Source of the DNA: Ariolimax columbianus
Taxonomy: Eukaryota > Mollusca > Gastropoda > Stylommatophora > Arionidae
Length of the DNA: 64,000 nt
Reading direction: 5' to 3'
NCBI GenBank assembly: GCA_036924085.1
Contig: JAVGWX010000013.1
Span: 51,552,965 to 51,616,964 of the forward strand
Part shown: in pieces, positions 1-9,188 of the stretch
How the letters are laid out: every line of letters starts with the position of its first letter
How positions within the stretch are numbered: position 1 is the first letter of the stretch
Made by a program: the position numbers and the translations under genes
Notes under the pieces: model-generated
What the model was told of the DNA's origin: nothing
Seen by the model: the letters and a program-made list of their open reading frames with translations, nothing else
The model's database searches: none

Positions 1-998
1 ATCAAACTTTAGAGTTGAGGCTGAGACTACTAGAAAACTATCAAACTTTAGAGTTCTTGCTGAGACTACTAGAAAACCATCAAACTTTAGAGTTCAGGCT
101 GAGACTACTAGAAAACTATCAAACTTTAGAGTTGAGGCTGAGACTACTAGAAAACTATCAAACTTTAGAGTTGAGGCTGAGACTACTAGAAAACTATCAA
201 ACTTTAGAGTTCAGGCTGAGACTACTAGAAAACTATCAAACTTTAGAGTTCAGGCTGAGACTACTAGAAAACTATCAAACTTTAGAGTTCAGGCTGAGAC
301 TACTAGAAAACTATCAAACTTCAGAGTTCAGGCTGAGACTACTAGAAAACTATCAAACTTTAGAGTTCAGGCTGAGACTACTAGAAAACTATCAAACTTT
401 AGAGTTCAGGCTGAGACTACTAGAAAACTATCAAACTTTAGAGTTGAGGCTGAGACTACTAGAAAACTATCAAACTTTAGAGTTTAGGCTGAGACTACTA
501 GCAAACTATCAATCTTTAGAGTTGAGACTGAGACTACTAGAAAACTATCAAACTTTAGAGTTGAGGCTGAGACTACTAGAAAACTATCAAACTTTAGAGT
601 TGAGGCTGAGACTATAAGAAAACTATCAAACTTTAGAGTTCAGGCTGAGACTACTAGACAACTATCAAACTTTAGAGTTAAGGCTGAGACTTCTAGAAAA
701 CTATCCAACTTTAGAGTTTGAGGCTGAGACTACTAGAAAACTATCAAACTTTAGAGTTAAGGCTGAGACTACTAGAAAACTATCAAACTTTAGAGTTAAG
801 GCTGAGACTACTAGAAAACTATCAAACTTTAGAGTTTGAGGCTGAGACTACTAGAAAACTATCAAACTTTAGAGTTGAGGCTGAGACTACTAGAAAACTA
901 TCAAACTTTAGAGTTGAGACTGGACTACTAGAAAACTATCAAACTTTAGAGTTGAGGCTGAGACTACTAGAAAACTATCAAACTTTAGTTGAGACTGA
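1..998 (+). repeat. 39-bp minisatellite array
   Basis: About 25 tandem copies of a 39-bp unit containing AGAAAACTATCAAACTTTAG and GAGGCTGAGACTACT. The array runs off the left edge and ends near 998, where the unit degenerates. Because 39 is a multiple of three and the unit lacks stops in one frame, it reads as a 13-residue repeat (RLRLLENYQTLEF), so apparent reading frames of 200 and 131 codons here are artefacts. Variant positions (gttgag, gttcag, gttaag, gtttgag) are interspersed, suggesting old amplification with local homogenisation. Confidence 0.95.
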
Positions 999-2164
999 GA
1001 TGTTAAGAACAGCTGTAACAGTCATAGTGGTTAACAAGAAAATGGACAATGGCTCTCTGAACCGACTTTATTTGCACCTGGACGCGCTCAAAGGTGGTCG
1101 TTCTATTTCATGAATGAAAGTATCGGCGACAGAGCACTAACTCCGTACCTCCCACAGCAAGCTGTACATTTCTACCTGATAGCAGGCGTTAAATGTGACT
1201 CAAGCGTTGGCTGATGTGGGTTGTGCATGAGGCTGGCAACCTGACCACGACAAACAATTTGCTGCAGCAACATTAATTGTTAAACATGACATGGACGTAT
1301 CAAGGCGTGCTTTCTGGTTTATTAATTTGCTTGGGTGATGTGGGGTGTGGGGTGAGAAAAGGGAAGAGAGTCAGAGAAAGGAAGGGGGCGAGGAGGAGGG
1401 AGAGGGGTGGGGGAGGGTGAGAAAAGGAATGGGGTGAGAGAAAGGAAGGGGGCGAGGAGGGGGTGGTGTCACAGTTACGGGTTGTCATGTATCTTGCATT
1501 CAGCGAAATGTAGAGACAAGGAGACGGGTGCACTTATGCGTGTTCCCATTAAAACTCATCATTTGTTTGGTGTGCTGAGTGTAGGGTGTGTATGTGTGTA
1601 TGGTGTGTGAGGGGGGTGTGTTTTCGGGGGGGGGGGGCGTGGGGGGATATGAATGAAAGGTGTGTGTGTGGGAGAAGGTTTTGTGGAGTGTTAGAGGCGT
1701 GTGTATGGGCTGTGCTGTGCAGTGTGTTTGTGTGTGTGTGTATGTCTGGGGTGTGACAGTGTGTGTGTCCGGGGTGTGACGGTGTGTGTGTGAGTGTTGT
1801 GTCCGTGGTGTGCCAGTGTGTGTATGTGTAACTATGTGTGTGTATGCGTGTAAGTGTGTTGTGACTATGTGTACGATAAATGTTCTAACCGTTCTATATG
1901 GTATGGGAGATAATACTTAATAAATTCTTGCAACGTTTGCTTATTTGGTTATATCCCCTGCCATCTTGTTATATATATATTAACGCAAGCGAACCATGGC
2001 CAGTCTATAGAAGCGCACTTCAACCGTGTTGCTTCGCCCACTAGTAGGTGATTTAAGCTTTCATGTGGGCGGTAGCAGAATTATTAATTATTAAAAACAC
2101 AAACTGAAGAAAATATAATAGAATACCAGCACACCAGCAAAAGTTTAAACCTGTAGTTTTCCCG
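999..2164. other. Non-genic stretch with GA-, G- and GT-rich tracts
   Basis: No gene is recognisable. A GA-rich block at about 1355-1465 contains two near-identical copies of a gagaaaggaagggggcgagg motif. A run of 12 G lies at 1626-1637, and GT-rich simple sequence covers about 1560-1865. The 67- to 77-codon frames here are composed of this low-complexity DNA. Confidence 0.7.
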
Positions 2165-2861
2165 TGGAAGTATACGACTGTAAAACATGGACAGTTACCT
2201 TAACCTCGCATCCTTCGAGTCGAAATATTATAGAAGACAGTATGCGGACATTCGACAAGAGTTGGGCACAGATGGGAGCTAGTTCATAAATTTAATCGTG
2301 AACCAAAATTTGAAATACTTTGGTCACACAAAAGAACACAACGGTCTTCATAGAGCCGTAATGGAAGGTATGGTGCCAGACAAGAAAGGCAGATGTAGAC
2401 GATGAAAGCGATCACACCATGTTGTCATGGAATGGCTGTACGTGACTCTGGAGCAGCTTTAGATTTAGCAAGAGATCGAGTTTCTCTAAGACGGGATGTG
2501 ATTGGATTCAGGTCAGGTCAGGTCATCCCGTAACCGGTGAGGTCGTTGGGGCACACATGAAGACATCCTCACAACGCCATGTCACCCTCCTCTCACAGAT
2601 GCCGCTGCCTGTGACTCTTCTGGTCGGAGATTGGTCCATTCTTTGATGTTGTCCTCCCATCTCTTTTTGGGACGGCTCTTCGTCGTCTGCCTTGCACCTT
2701 TCCGTGGAGGATTGTATATGCAAGACCACTTGATCTCGATATGTGACCGTACCAAGCGAGTTTCCTTCTTTTGACAGTTGCTAAGAGGTCTTCAAAAGGC
2801 CCTATTGCTGTTGTAATTCTATTGATTAGAGTAATGTTCTGCAAAGGACATGCCACATGGT
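2165..2861 (+). pseudogene. Decayed LINE RT C-terminus, interrupted by another LINE fragment
   Basis: Broken frames read CKTWTVT, then LKYFGHTKEHNGLHRAVMEG, then a basic stretch and a conserved tail ending in FCKGHATW. This is the post-RT carboxy-terminal region of a non-LTR retrotransposon. A related copy at 17830-18895 has YFGHTKRHNGLERTVMEGME and ends in ATFCKEHAT. The copy here is split: 2507-2822 is a minus-strand LINE fragment inserted between the valine-serine-leucine-arginine stretch and the FCKGHAT tail. Stops and frameshifts are frequent, so it is non-functional. Confidence 0.75.
2507..2822 (-). pseudogene. LINE 3'-end fragment (GHISR family) inserted in an older LINE
   Basis: The minus strand encodes ITTAIGPFEDLLATVKRRKL, AWYGHISRSSGLA, then a basic GRRRRAVPK stretch, the C-terminus after the RT domain of an endonuclease/RT LINE. 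Related copies are at 4525-5308, 34850-35880, 38685-39035 and 57915-59450. Its 3' end carries GACCTGACC-type pentamer repeats as a tail. The flanks TGATTGGA (2499-2506) and TGATTAGA (2823-2830) look like an 8-bp target-site duplication with one mismatch. It is heavily 5'-truncated. Confidence 0.85.
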
Positions 2862-3054
2862 AATTTAAAAAAAACCCAAATACACAGACTTAAGAGACGA
2901 TCGCAGAGCTTTCCTCAACTTACATTGTAGTGGGCGCTAAATAAAACTTACTGTCACTAAAGTTATACGATTGCACCCCAGGTACGAAACGGTTGAAAAG
3001 CTCAGGATCTTTTGCCAGGATAAAGTGCCCAACTGTGTATTTTACTGTACTGTC

Positions 3055-3248
3055 AGACGACATTTTTTCCATTGCTGGGGTAGTCGAGGGGTTTTGAAGG
3101 CTGAGTACTACAGACAGCTTCGCCACTGCTGTCACCTATTTATTTCACCCCCAACAGAAAACCAACATATGCAATACCGGGAATTCGAACCGCTGCCCTC
3201 CTTGTCGGCAGGCAGACCTCGAAACCATTCGGCCACTCGCTCCTCTGT
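3055..3248 (-). repeat. tRNA-derived SINE-like sequence
   Basis: Read on the minus strand it contains an A-box-like TGGCCGAATGG and, about 50 nt downstream, a B-box-like GGTTCGAATTCC, the internal Pol III promoter layout of a tRNA(Ser/Leu)-like gene. The acceptor stem is not convincing and a non-tRNA body follows, so this is a SINE or decayed tRNA-like repeat rather than a tRNA gene. Confidence 0.6.
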
Positions 3249-3544
3249 GTATTATCTTTGGCATCAACATGCTTCAGCAGAGAGCCCATATCGGATGCTG
3301 CCATGTCAGTTCAGCGCTTTCTTAAACAACTGATGTACGGTGGGTGCAGTTCACGTCAGAGGAAGGCAAGGGTGTAGTGTTTGTATATTGGGGGGGGTTC
3401 TGGAAATAGTTTCGTATTCCATGTCGCTGCCTGTGAGCAGCTTGCTCCAATCCGATCATCGTGACGTATTATCATCACACATGGTGCTCACATAGCTGAG
3501 CAGAGAACCGTTACTGACACCGGGAAATCAAAACTAGCTGGACG

Positions 3545-3705
3545 AAAGAACAGAATACATGACAACCGGCCCAATGAATAAAGCTGTCCACGTGTGCCCT
3601 ACGTACGGTAGAGTTTTCCCGGCTCAAATCGGACTGTATAATCATATCCGGTCACATCTGAATAAACATGTCAGACGCTGTTGCCATCTTCGCTTCCGAT
3701 GGGAA
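3545..3705 (+). pseudogene. LINE C-terminal C2H2-like finger remnant
   Basis: The frame reads NKAVHVCPTYGRVFPAQIGL then YNHIRSH. Many LINE polyproteins end in such a finger (compare CTVCDRDCHSRVDLF in the minus-strand remnant at 60340-61290). The second cysteine of the CxxC pair is a tyrosine here, so the finger could not bind zinc normally. No start or upstream exon supports a host zinc-finger gene. Confidence 0.5.
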
Positions 3706-3723
3706 ACTATTGTTCTTATATTA

Positions 3724-3741
3724 AATATATATATATATATT

Positions 3742-3790
<49 letters not shown>
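3724..3790. repeat. (TA)n microsatellite
   Basis: Interrupted TA dinucleotide tract of about 65 bp. Confidence 0.95.
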
Positions 3791-3794
<4 letters not shown>

Positions 3795-3814
3795 TATGCT
3801 TACCACGTGGTATG

Positions 3815-4048
3815 CATGCGTGACAACAGATGTGCACGTAAAGTGACGTCAGATGTGGCCCTACACCTCTAATTCTCGCCCTGTCGTCCACAAATGAGAT
3901 GGAGAGATGGCCTTGGACAGGACCTTAGTCCGGCATGGTACTTACTAACAAAGGACAGAGATCAGTTTAGATGACATTTGGTTACCTGGCATAGGGCACA
4001 AAGTGTGCCTGAATGGAACATCAGGAATCCAGGATTACAATTTTACAC
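3815..4048 (+). pseudogene. RTE-like LINE 3' fragment
   Basis: Frameshifted remnants read MRWRDGL, LSPAWYLLTKDRDQF and HLVTWHRAQ. This matches the minus-strand RTE-type remnant at 44125-45085 (MRWRDGLRQNLGPAWYLMAK, DEFRRHLVTWHRAQNGHE) and the scrap at 19205-19325. Only the last roughly 70 codons are present, followed by a TA tract near 4050-4075. Confidence 0.75.
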
Positions 4049-4524
4049 TATATATATATATATATATATATATTCCTCTTCTACAAACTTGTGTCGTCAG
4101 AAGTTATGGGAAGTGTAGGCTTCTGTTGCGCGCTAGATGCATCACCGATTTTGTCATTTCATGTTTCTTCATGTCTCACTGATACCTTCTATCTAACTTA
4201 TGTTTCTGCTCCGTTTCGCTTTCCAACCCAATGTGTTTCATCCACATTCTGTCTGATTTCATCGTTCGGTTCTATCCAGCCGCAGATTTTTCCTCAGGGT
4301 TTATTCCGAAGCCTTTCCCGTAAACAGGTACCCGCCAGGCAGCCGAGAGGGGATGACATCTAACGTTGTGTGGTGTGCCTTTTCCATAACCACAAGAGGT
4401 CGTAGGGATATCACTCAGCGTGTGAGTGAGTTTGGCAGCTCTCCCCGGCTGTGTTCACTTTATTTTAGTGTCTAAATTTTTCACTCGATAAGTTCATGAA
4501 GTATATATATATATGTTTTTGTAG

Positions 4525-5308
4525 ATGTCATGGACGTGTTGGTGGGAATAGAAGTGGGACTCCAGGAATGGGTCAGAAGGCTCCCTGAAACCGCTCTTGA
4601 CTATAGTATGGAGATTAACTCTAGAAAAACAAAATTATTGACCAACAACGCCGAGGGCTGCAACAGTCGGATAATAGCTATTAGCGCGGAACTCGAAAAG
4701 GTTGACCATTTTAAATATCTGGGTTCGATTGTCAGTGATAAAGGATCAAAATGGGAGGGGTTGGCTAGAATGGCACAGGCAATAGCGACACTTGCACGCC
4801 CTAACAAAATCTGGCAAGACAAATAGTTAGCCATCTGTAGGAAGAACAGATGTATGCGTGCTTTGGTCCTGTCAATATTTCTCTATGCTTGTGAGACATG
4901 GACAATTACAGTTGCCCTGCAGCGGATGATACAGGCCTTAGAGATGATATGTTTTCGAATACTTCTAAACGTCACATACAAAGACCAAGTTACAAATAAA
5001 GAAATACGAGAAAGAATTAGAACAGCGATACGGCCTTTTGAAAACCTCTTGGCAACTGTCAATAGATTGAAACTCGCTTGGAACGGACATATATCGAGAT
5101 TAAACGGTCTTGCAAATACGATTCTGCACGAAAAGGTGCAAGGCGGACTACGAAGAGGTCGTCCCAACAAGAGCTGGCAGGGCAACATTATAGAACAGGA
5201 CCAATCTCAGACCAGAGGAAACGAAGGCAGCGGCCACTGACGGAGATGGGTGGCGTGGGTTTGAAGGGGTATCTTCATGGGTGCCCCAACGACCTGACCG
5301 AAAATAGG
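4525..5308 (+). pseudogene. LINE RT C-terminal half (GHISR family)
   Basis: A nearly continuous frame reads VGLQEWVRRLPETALDY, SMEINSRKTKLLTNNAEG, DHFKYLGSIVSDKG, then after one in-frame TAG near 4824, LFLYACETWTITVALQ and a tail with NGHISRLNGLANTILHEKVQ. The order, end of RT palm then thumb then basic carboxy-terminal tail, matches the fuller copy at 57915-59450. The RT catalytic motifs lie upstream of this 5'-truncated copy. The 3' end is ATGATTTGATA followed by CA/TA repeats, a tail unlike the TGACC-type tails of its relatives. Confidence 0.88.
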
Positions 5309-5317
5309 ATGATTTGA

Positions 5318-5328
5318 TACACACACAT

Positions 5329-5360
<32 letters not shown>

Positions 5361-5361
5361 G
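5318..5361. repeat. (CA)n(TA)n microsatellite at a LINE 3' end
   Basis: ACACAC run followed by a TATATA run directly downstream of the LINE remnant, probably grown from its 3' tail. Confidence 0.9.
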
Positions 5362-6129
5362 CCCGTGAAGTATAGTTCAGCTTGCTTGCTAAGACTGGGA
5401 TTACACCGCGACGGGCTTCAAAATCACGGACGGACAGAAACATATCAGAGCGGGGCTCGTTCCTGGTACGACCTCTCTTCCAGTTCACCAAGCTGTAAGT
5501 GGGTTACTTGGCATATGAGTTGGAGAAGGCATAACAGCGAGGAAGGGAACTGGCCTCCCTAATTCACATAGCCTGTGGCTTAGTTCATGAATTAATTTCC
5601 TAACCGGAAACAGTTGTTGCCATGGGACCAACCATAGTGATGTAGTGTTTGGAATGAAATCACATGTTATGATAATATACTAACAATGATACATGTTATT
5701 CAACTCGCTACATGGTTCCTTATTTTAAATCACATTATTTCAAAGGGCAATGCTAAATCTTGCGAGAACACTAACTTGCAGTTTAGGTTTCTCTGTAAAT
5801 GAAACTGATTGTATTCACAATCTGCAGAATCTTTTGAACCAGTATAAAGGCGCTAAGTTAAGTTAACGTTTGAAAAGTAAGAGTAACATTGGATCGAATT
5901 TTGTGCTTTCTTCTTACAACCATACAATAACATGTTTATAGTTAAAAGTTCAAGAAAAAATAATGTATTTTACAAATTGGTAACTGTATTAAATTATAGT
6001 TAATATTGAATAAATTTGAGATTTTGACTACTATTTTGACATTGTCAGAGATAGTTACGAAAGTATAAAACATTTAGGGCCACCCTCCCTGCATCCCTCT
6101 CCACATTGACATTCCCCCAGCACTTCCTT
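5362..6129. other. Non-genic, AT-rich; one CR1-like 3' end inside
   Basis: No coding signal is recognised apart from the short CR1-like 3' end listed at 5790-5868. The 82-codon frame near 5314-5562 has no recognisable features. Confidence 0.5.
5790..5868 (+). mobile_element. Solo CR1-like LINE 3' end
   Basis: About 80 bp matches the 3' end of the CR1-like element at 27064-28635: an AACTGATTGTAT-like stretch, CTGCAGAATCTT, AACCAGTATAAAG and the terminal TAAGTTAAGTTAA repeat. This is an extreme 5' truncation. Confidence 0.8.
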
Positions 6130-6180
6130 CACACCTCCCTCCCCCCCCCCACACTCCGCCCCCCCCCCCCCCCCCACACC
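6130..6180. repeat. C-rich / poly-C tract
   Basis: CCTCCC and long C runs; the complementary strand is G-rich and quadruplex-prone. Confidence 0.85.
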
Positions 6181-6389
6181 CCGAAGTGTGACGTTTCACA
6201 CGATACTTCAAGTATTGCCCATTTTTCCGCGCCCTTCAATCCAACGTCAACCAATCCCAACCAAGCCTTTCTCTAGCTTAAACTCTTGCTTCGCAAAAAT
6301 CTGTATCATTAAGCCGCCCATCCGTCCGGTCATGCGTTCTGTCCTTCAGTCTTCTCATCCCCTATCTCTTTGATCACGCCCATTCCTTG

Positions 6390-6466
6390 TCCACCTCTCC
6401 TCACTTCCCACCTCTCCTCACTCACCACCTCTCCTCACTCTCCACCTCTCCTCACTACCCAACTCG
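6390..6466. repeat. 16-17-bp short tandem repeat
   Basis: About five copies of a CCACCTCTCCTCACT-type unit. Confidence 0.8.
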
Positions 6467-6589
6467 CCGAGCCACCCCATTCGACTTGTTCAGCTTTCTT
6501 TTCATTGAATACATAACCGAGACATCAAGATGGCAAGTGACACGATGCAGAGAAAGCCGCAAAGGCTAATACAGGGTATTGATAGTTCG

Positions 6590-6860
6590 GATTACTGTTG
6601 TATGTTGTTGTGGAATGTCCACAATTAGTATGTTTACCCTTTGTGCACCATACAAAAGGCGTTAAGTGCGGCTTGTAATACTTTCATCACATCCCGAGCC
6701 CACTGATAAAGGTGGATCGCTGTCCTCCAGGCGGTTGTGCTATACTTGGCTTATTCTACGTGGATCACGTCAATTCACATCTCGTCAGCCAGAATGACTT
6801 GATAACACCATGTTTCCAGGGAACGCTACGTGGAAGAGATAGTGGTCTCGGTCAGTATGT
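6590..6860 (+). repeat. Dispersed repeat family D, copy 1
   Basis: Roughly 270 bp similar by eye to the minus-strand copy at 18910-19200 and a truncated plus-strand copy at 40275-40400. Shared blocks include AGTATGTTTA, GCGTTAAGTG, GGTTGTGCTATACTTGGC, TGTTTCCAGG and GGAAGAGATAGT. The copy at 19 kb has a GTT/CAA repeat at its 5' edge. No protein is encoded; a non-autonomous element is likely, class unknown. The right end runs directly into the 36/37-bp array. Confidence 0.7.
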
Positions 6861-7985
6861 TGTATCTGACCCGGACGCGACATCCTGGTCGGTATGTTGT
6901 ATCTGGCCCTGACATGAAACCTAGTCAGTATGTTGTATCTGGCCCAGACATGAAACCTGGTCAGTATGTTGTATCTGGCACCGACATGAAACCTAGTCAG
7001 TATGTTGTATCTGGCCCCGACATGAAACCTAGTCAGTATGTTGTATCTGGCCCCGACATGAAACCTGGTCAGTATGTTGTATCTGGCCCCGACATGAAAC
7101 CTAGTCAGTATGTTGTATCTGGCCCCGACATGAAACCTGGTCAGTATGTTGTATCTGGCCCCAACATGAAACCTAGTCAGTATGTTGTATCTGGCCCCGA
7201 CATGAAACCTAGTCAGTATGTTGCATCTGGCCCTGACGCGACACCCTGATCTGTATGTTTTATCTGGCCCTGACGCGACATCCTGGTCAGTGTGTTGTAT
7301 CTGGCGCTGACGCGACATTCTGGTCGGTTTGTTGTGTCTGGCCCTGACGCGAGATCCTGGTCGGTATGTTGTATCTGGCCCTGGCGTGACATCCTGGTCG
7401 GTATGTTGTATCTGGCCCTGACGCGACATTCAGGTCGGTATGTTGTATCTGGCCCTGACGCGACATCCTGGTCGGTATGTTGTGTTTGGCCCTGACGCGA
7501 CATCCTGGTCAGTATGTTGTGTCTGATCGTGACATGAATTCTGGTCAGTATGTTGTATTTAACCCTGACACGACATCCTGGTCAGTGTGCTGTGTCTGAC
7601 AGTGACGTGACGTGGTGGCCAGTATGTTATGTCTGACCCTGACGCGACATCCTGGTCAGTATGTAATCCCTCATCCTGATAAACCGTTCTGGTCAGTATG
7701 TTGTACCTGGCCCTGACGCGAAGTCCTGGCTAGTATGTTGTGTATGACCCTGATGCGACGTTCTGGTCAGTATGTTACATCTGGCCCTGGTTCGACGTTC
7801 GGGTCAGCATGTTGTGTCTCAACCTGGTGTGCCGTCCTGGTCTGTAAGTCAAGACTCACCTTGACACGAAGTCCTGGTCCGTATGTTGTGCCTGATCCTG
7901 ACACGATGTTCTGGTCAGAATATTTTGCCTGACCCTGACACGATGTCCTGGTCAGTATATTGTGCCTGGCGTGCTGGTGAGTATG
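6860..7985. repeat. 36/37-bp minisatellite array
   Basis: About 30 copies of a unit containing GTCAGTATGTTGTATCTGGC. The first part (about 6910-7230) is a homogeneous 36-bp subfamily with ATGAAACCTAGT or ATGAAACCTGGT. The later part is a 37-bp subfamily with GCGACATCCTGGTC that decays progressively toward 7985. The switch from 36 to 37 bp changes the reading frame, so open frames on either strand here (up to 214 codons) are artefacts. Confidence 0.93.
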
Positions 7986-8012
7986 TTTCTTATGTCTGCA
8001 AGTAATGTATTA

Positions 8013-8062
8013 GCTCTCTCTCTCTCTCTCTCGCTCTCTCCCTCTCTCTCATTCTCTCTATT
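8013..8062. repeat. (CT)n microsatellite
   Basis: CTCTCT tract with a few interruptions. Confidence 0.9.
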
Positions 8063-8238
8063 CGTCGTCTTGCTAGTACCAATATAAATGTATAGAACTG
8101 TCTTAGCTGAAGAACACACTATTTCTTTTATTTTTAAATCCAGAACTTTGTCAAATACAAAACTCTGAAACTGAAATGGGTATCGTTGTTAAAGAGATGG
8201 ATTCACACATATTTCTCAATCTAAATCTGAAACACAAA

Positions 8239-8480
8239 ATTTTTTTTTTTGTCCGTTCGCCTTCTTTATCTATTCCCCGAGGAGGTAGGCTCTATTATTC
8301 TGCGCCTGTCGGCCCAGTGTATCCGACTGCAGAACTCATTTTATGTAAGGATCTGCTCCCTCCTGCATATTCTAAGGGTTTCATTCCCCGGGTTAACGGC
8401 CGGTGCTGTGATGGGGATCGAACCCAGCACCTTCGAATGTGAGCTGTGTCACTTAACCACTTGCCCACACCGTCCCCTAC
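8239..8480 (-). mobile_element. tRNA-derived SINE with A-tail
   Basis: On the minus strand the element starts near 8480 with a tRNA-like head: TGGGCAAGTGGTTAAGT (A box) and, about 35 nt later, GGGTTCGATCCCC (a near-perfect B box). A body of about 150 nt follows and the element ends in an 11-nt A tract at 8240-8250. The length near 240 bp and the head-body-tail layout are typical of tRNA SINEs transcribed by Pol III and mobilised by a partner LINE. The acceptor stem does not close, so it is not a tRNA gene. No clear target-site duplication was found. Confidence 0.82.
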
Positions 8481-8545
8481 AAAAACAGTATAAGGTGACA
8501 CAAATAGAAGGAATGTGATATTTTATTTAAATCCAAACATCTTGC

Positions 8546-8555
8546 ATTCCAAGAT
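8546..8555 (+). other. 10-bp target-site duplication, left copy
   Basis: ATTCCAAGAT here is repeated exactly at 15753-15762, immediately after the (GAA)n tail of the LINE. It defines the left boundary of the rRNA-LINE composite. Confidence 0.85.
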
Positions 8556-9188
8556 ATCTAGGGTAGTTGTCTCGCCGCCGCGATTCAATTTCAACCAGTG
8601 TTCGTAAAGCGATCTCAGTCCCGCCAGGCGGAGCGATAGCGCAGGCTTGCGGAAAATGCTCGCCTGCCTTTCCCCGTTGGAGCTATTGGGGTGCGGTTTG
8701 TTGTGGCGTCTCCTCCACCGAGGTGCGCTTCTCTGGTCCGTATCAGGAAACGTAGTCCGTCCGTGGTGATTTATCTAAGGCTTATAGCAGAGCTCGACAG
8801 TTCGTCTCGCTGGTGGTCAGACTCTCGCAAAGAGCTTGTTACCGGCAAATGTAAAGCAGGAATCGTGCCTCAAGGCCCTGTGTTCTCCTCGGGAGAAGGG
8901 CAGGCCGGCAGGCCAAATTGTCTCTAGTCCCAGTGAAATTCATCGCCGAGGTCGTTGGGATCCGTTCTGCACAGAGCGCTGCCATCCCTCCTCGAGCGAG
9001 CCCGGTCGGTCGGTTGTCTGATGCGTGTAGGAGGCCCCTATCAGGCGGTCCTAGGTCGACGGAGTGAGGAATGGGTGGAACAACCGTCCGTCCGTCCCGT
9101 CAGTCGGTCCCTGCGGCCGTCCCAGTGAGGCTTTTTACACACCCTTCCTCCGCCGACCGGTGTGTGCTGTACGTACGTCTCCAACAGA
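8556..9188 (+). other. rDNA 5' external transcribed spacer-like sequence
   Basis: GC- and CpG-rich DNA, unlike the AT-rich surroundings, is directly continuous with the mature 18S 5' end at 9189. Position alone (upstream of 18S, same strand) suggests the 5' ETS. The sequence begins abruptly after the target-site duplication, so its first bases (ATCTAGGGTAGTTGTC) could be at or near the Pol I transcription start. Short frames here (60-90 codons) are not genes. Confidence 0.65.

Noticed and set aside
15..1113. Long repeat-containing reading frames (RLRLLENYQTLEF) as a structural protein
   Set aside because: The unit is a 39-bp minisatellite; open frames follow from a period divisible by three. 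No start context, introns or non-repeat domains.
3559..3750. Host C2H2 zinc-finger gene
   Set aside because: Single finger with a missing cysteine; such fingers end LINE polyproteins, and the frame runs into a TA repeat.
8400..8480. tRNA gene
   Set aside because: Good A and B boxes but no closed acceptor stem, and a SINE body with A-tail follows.
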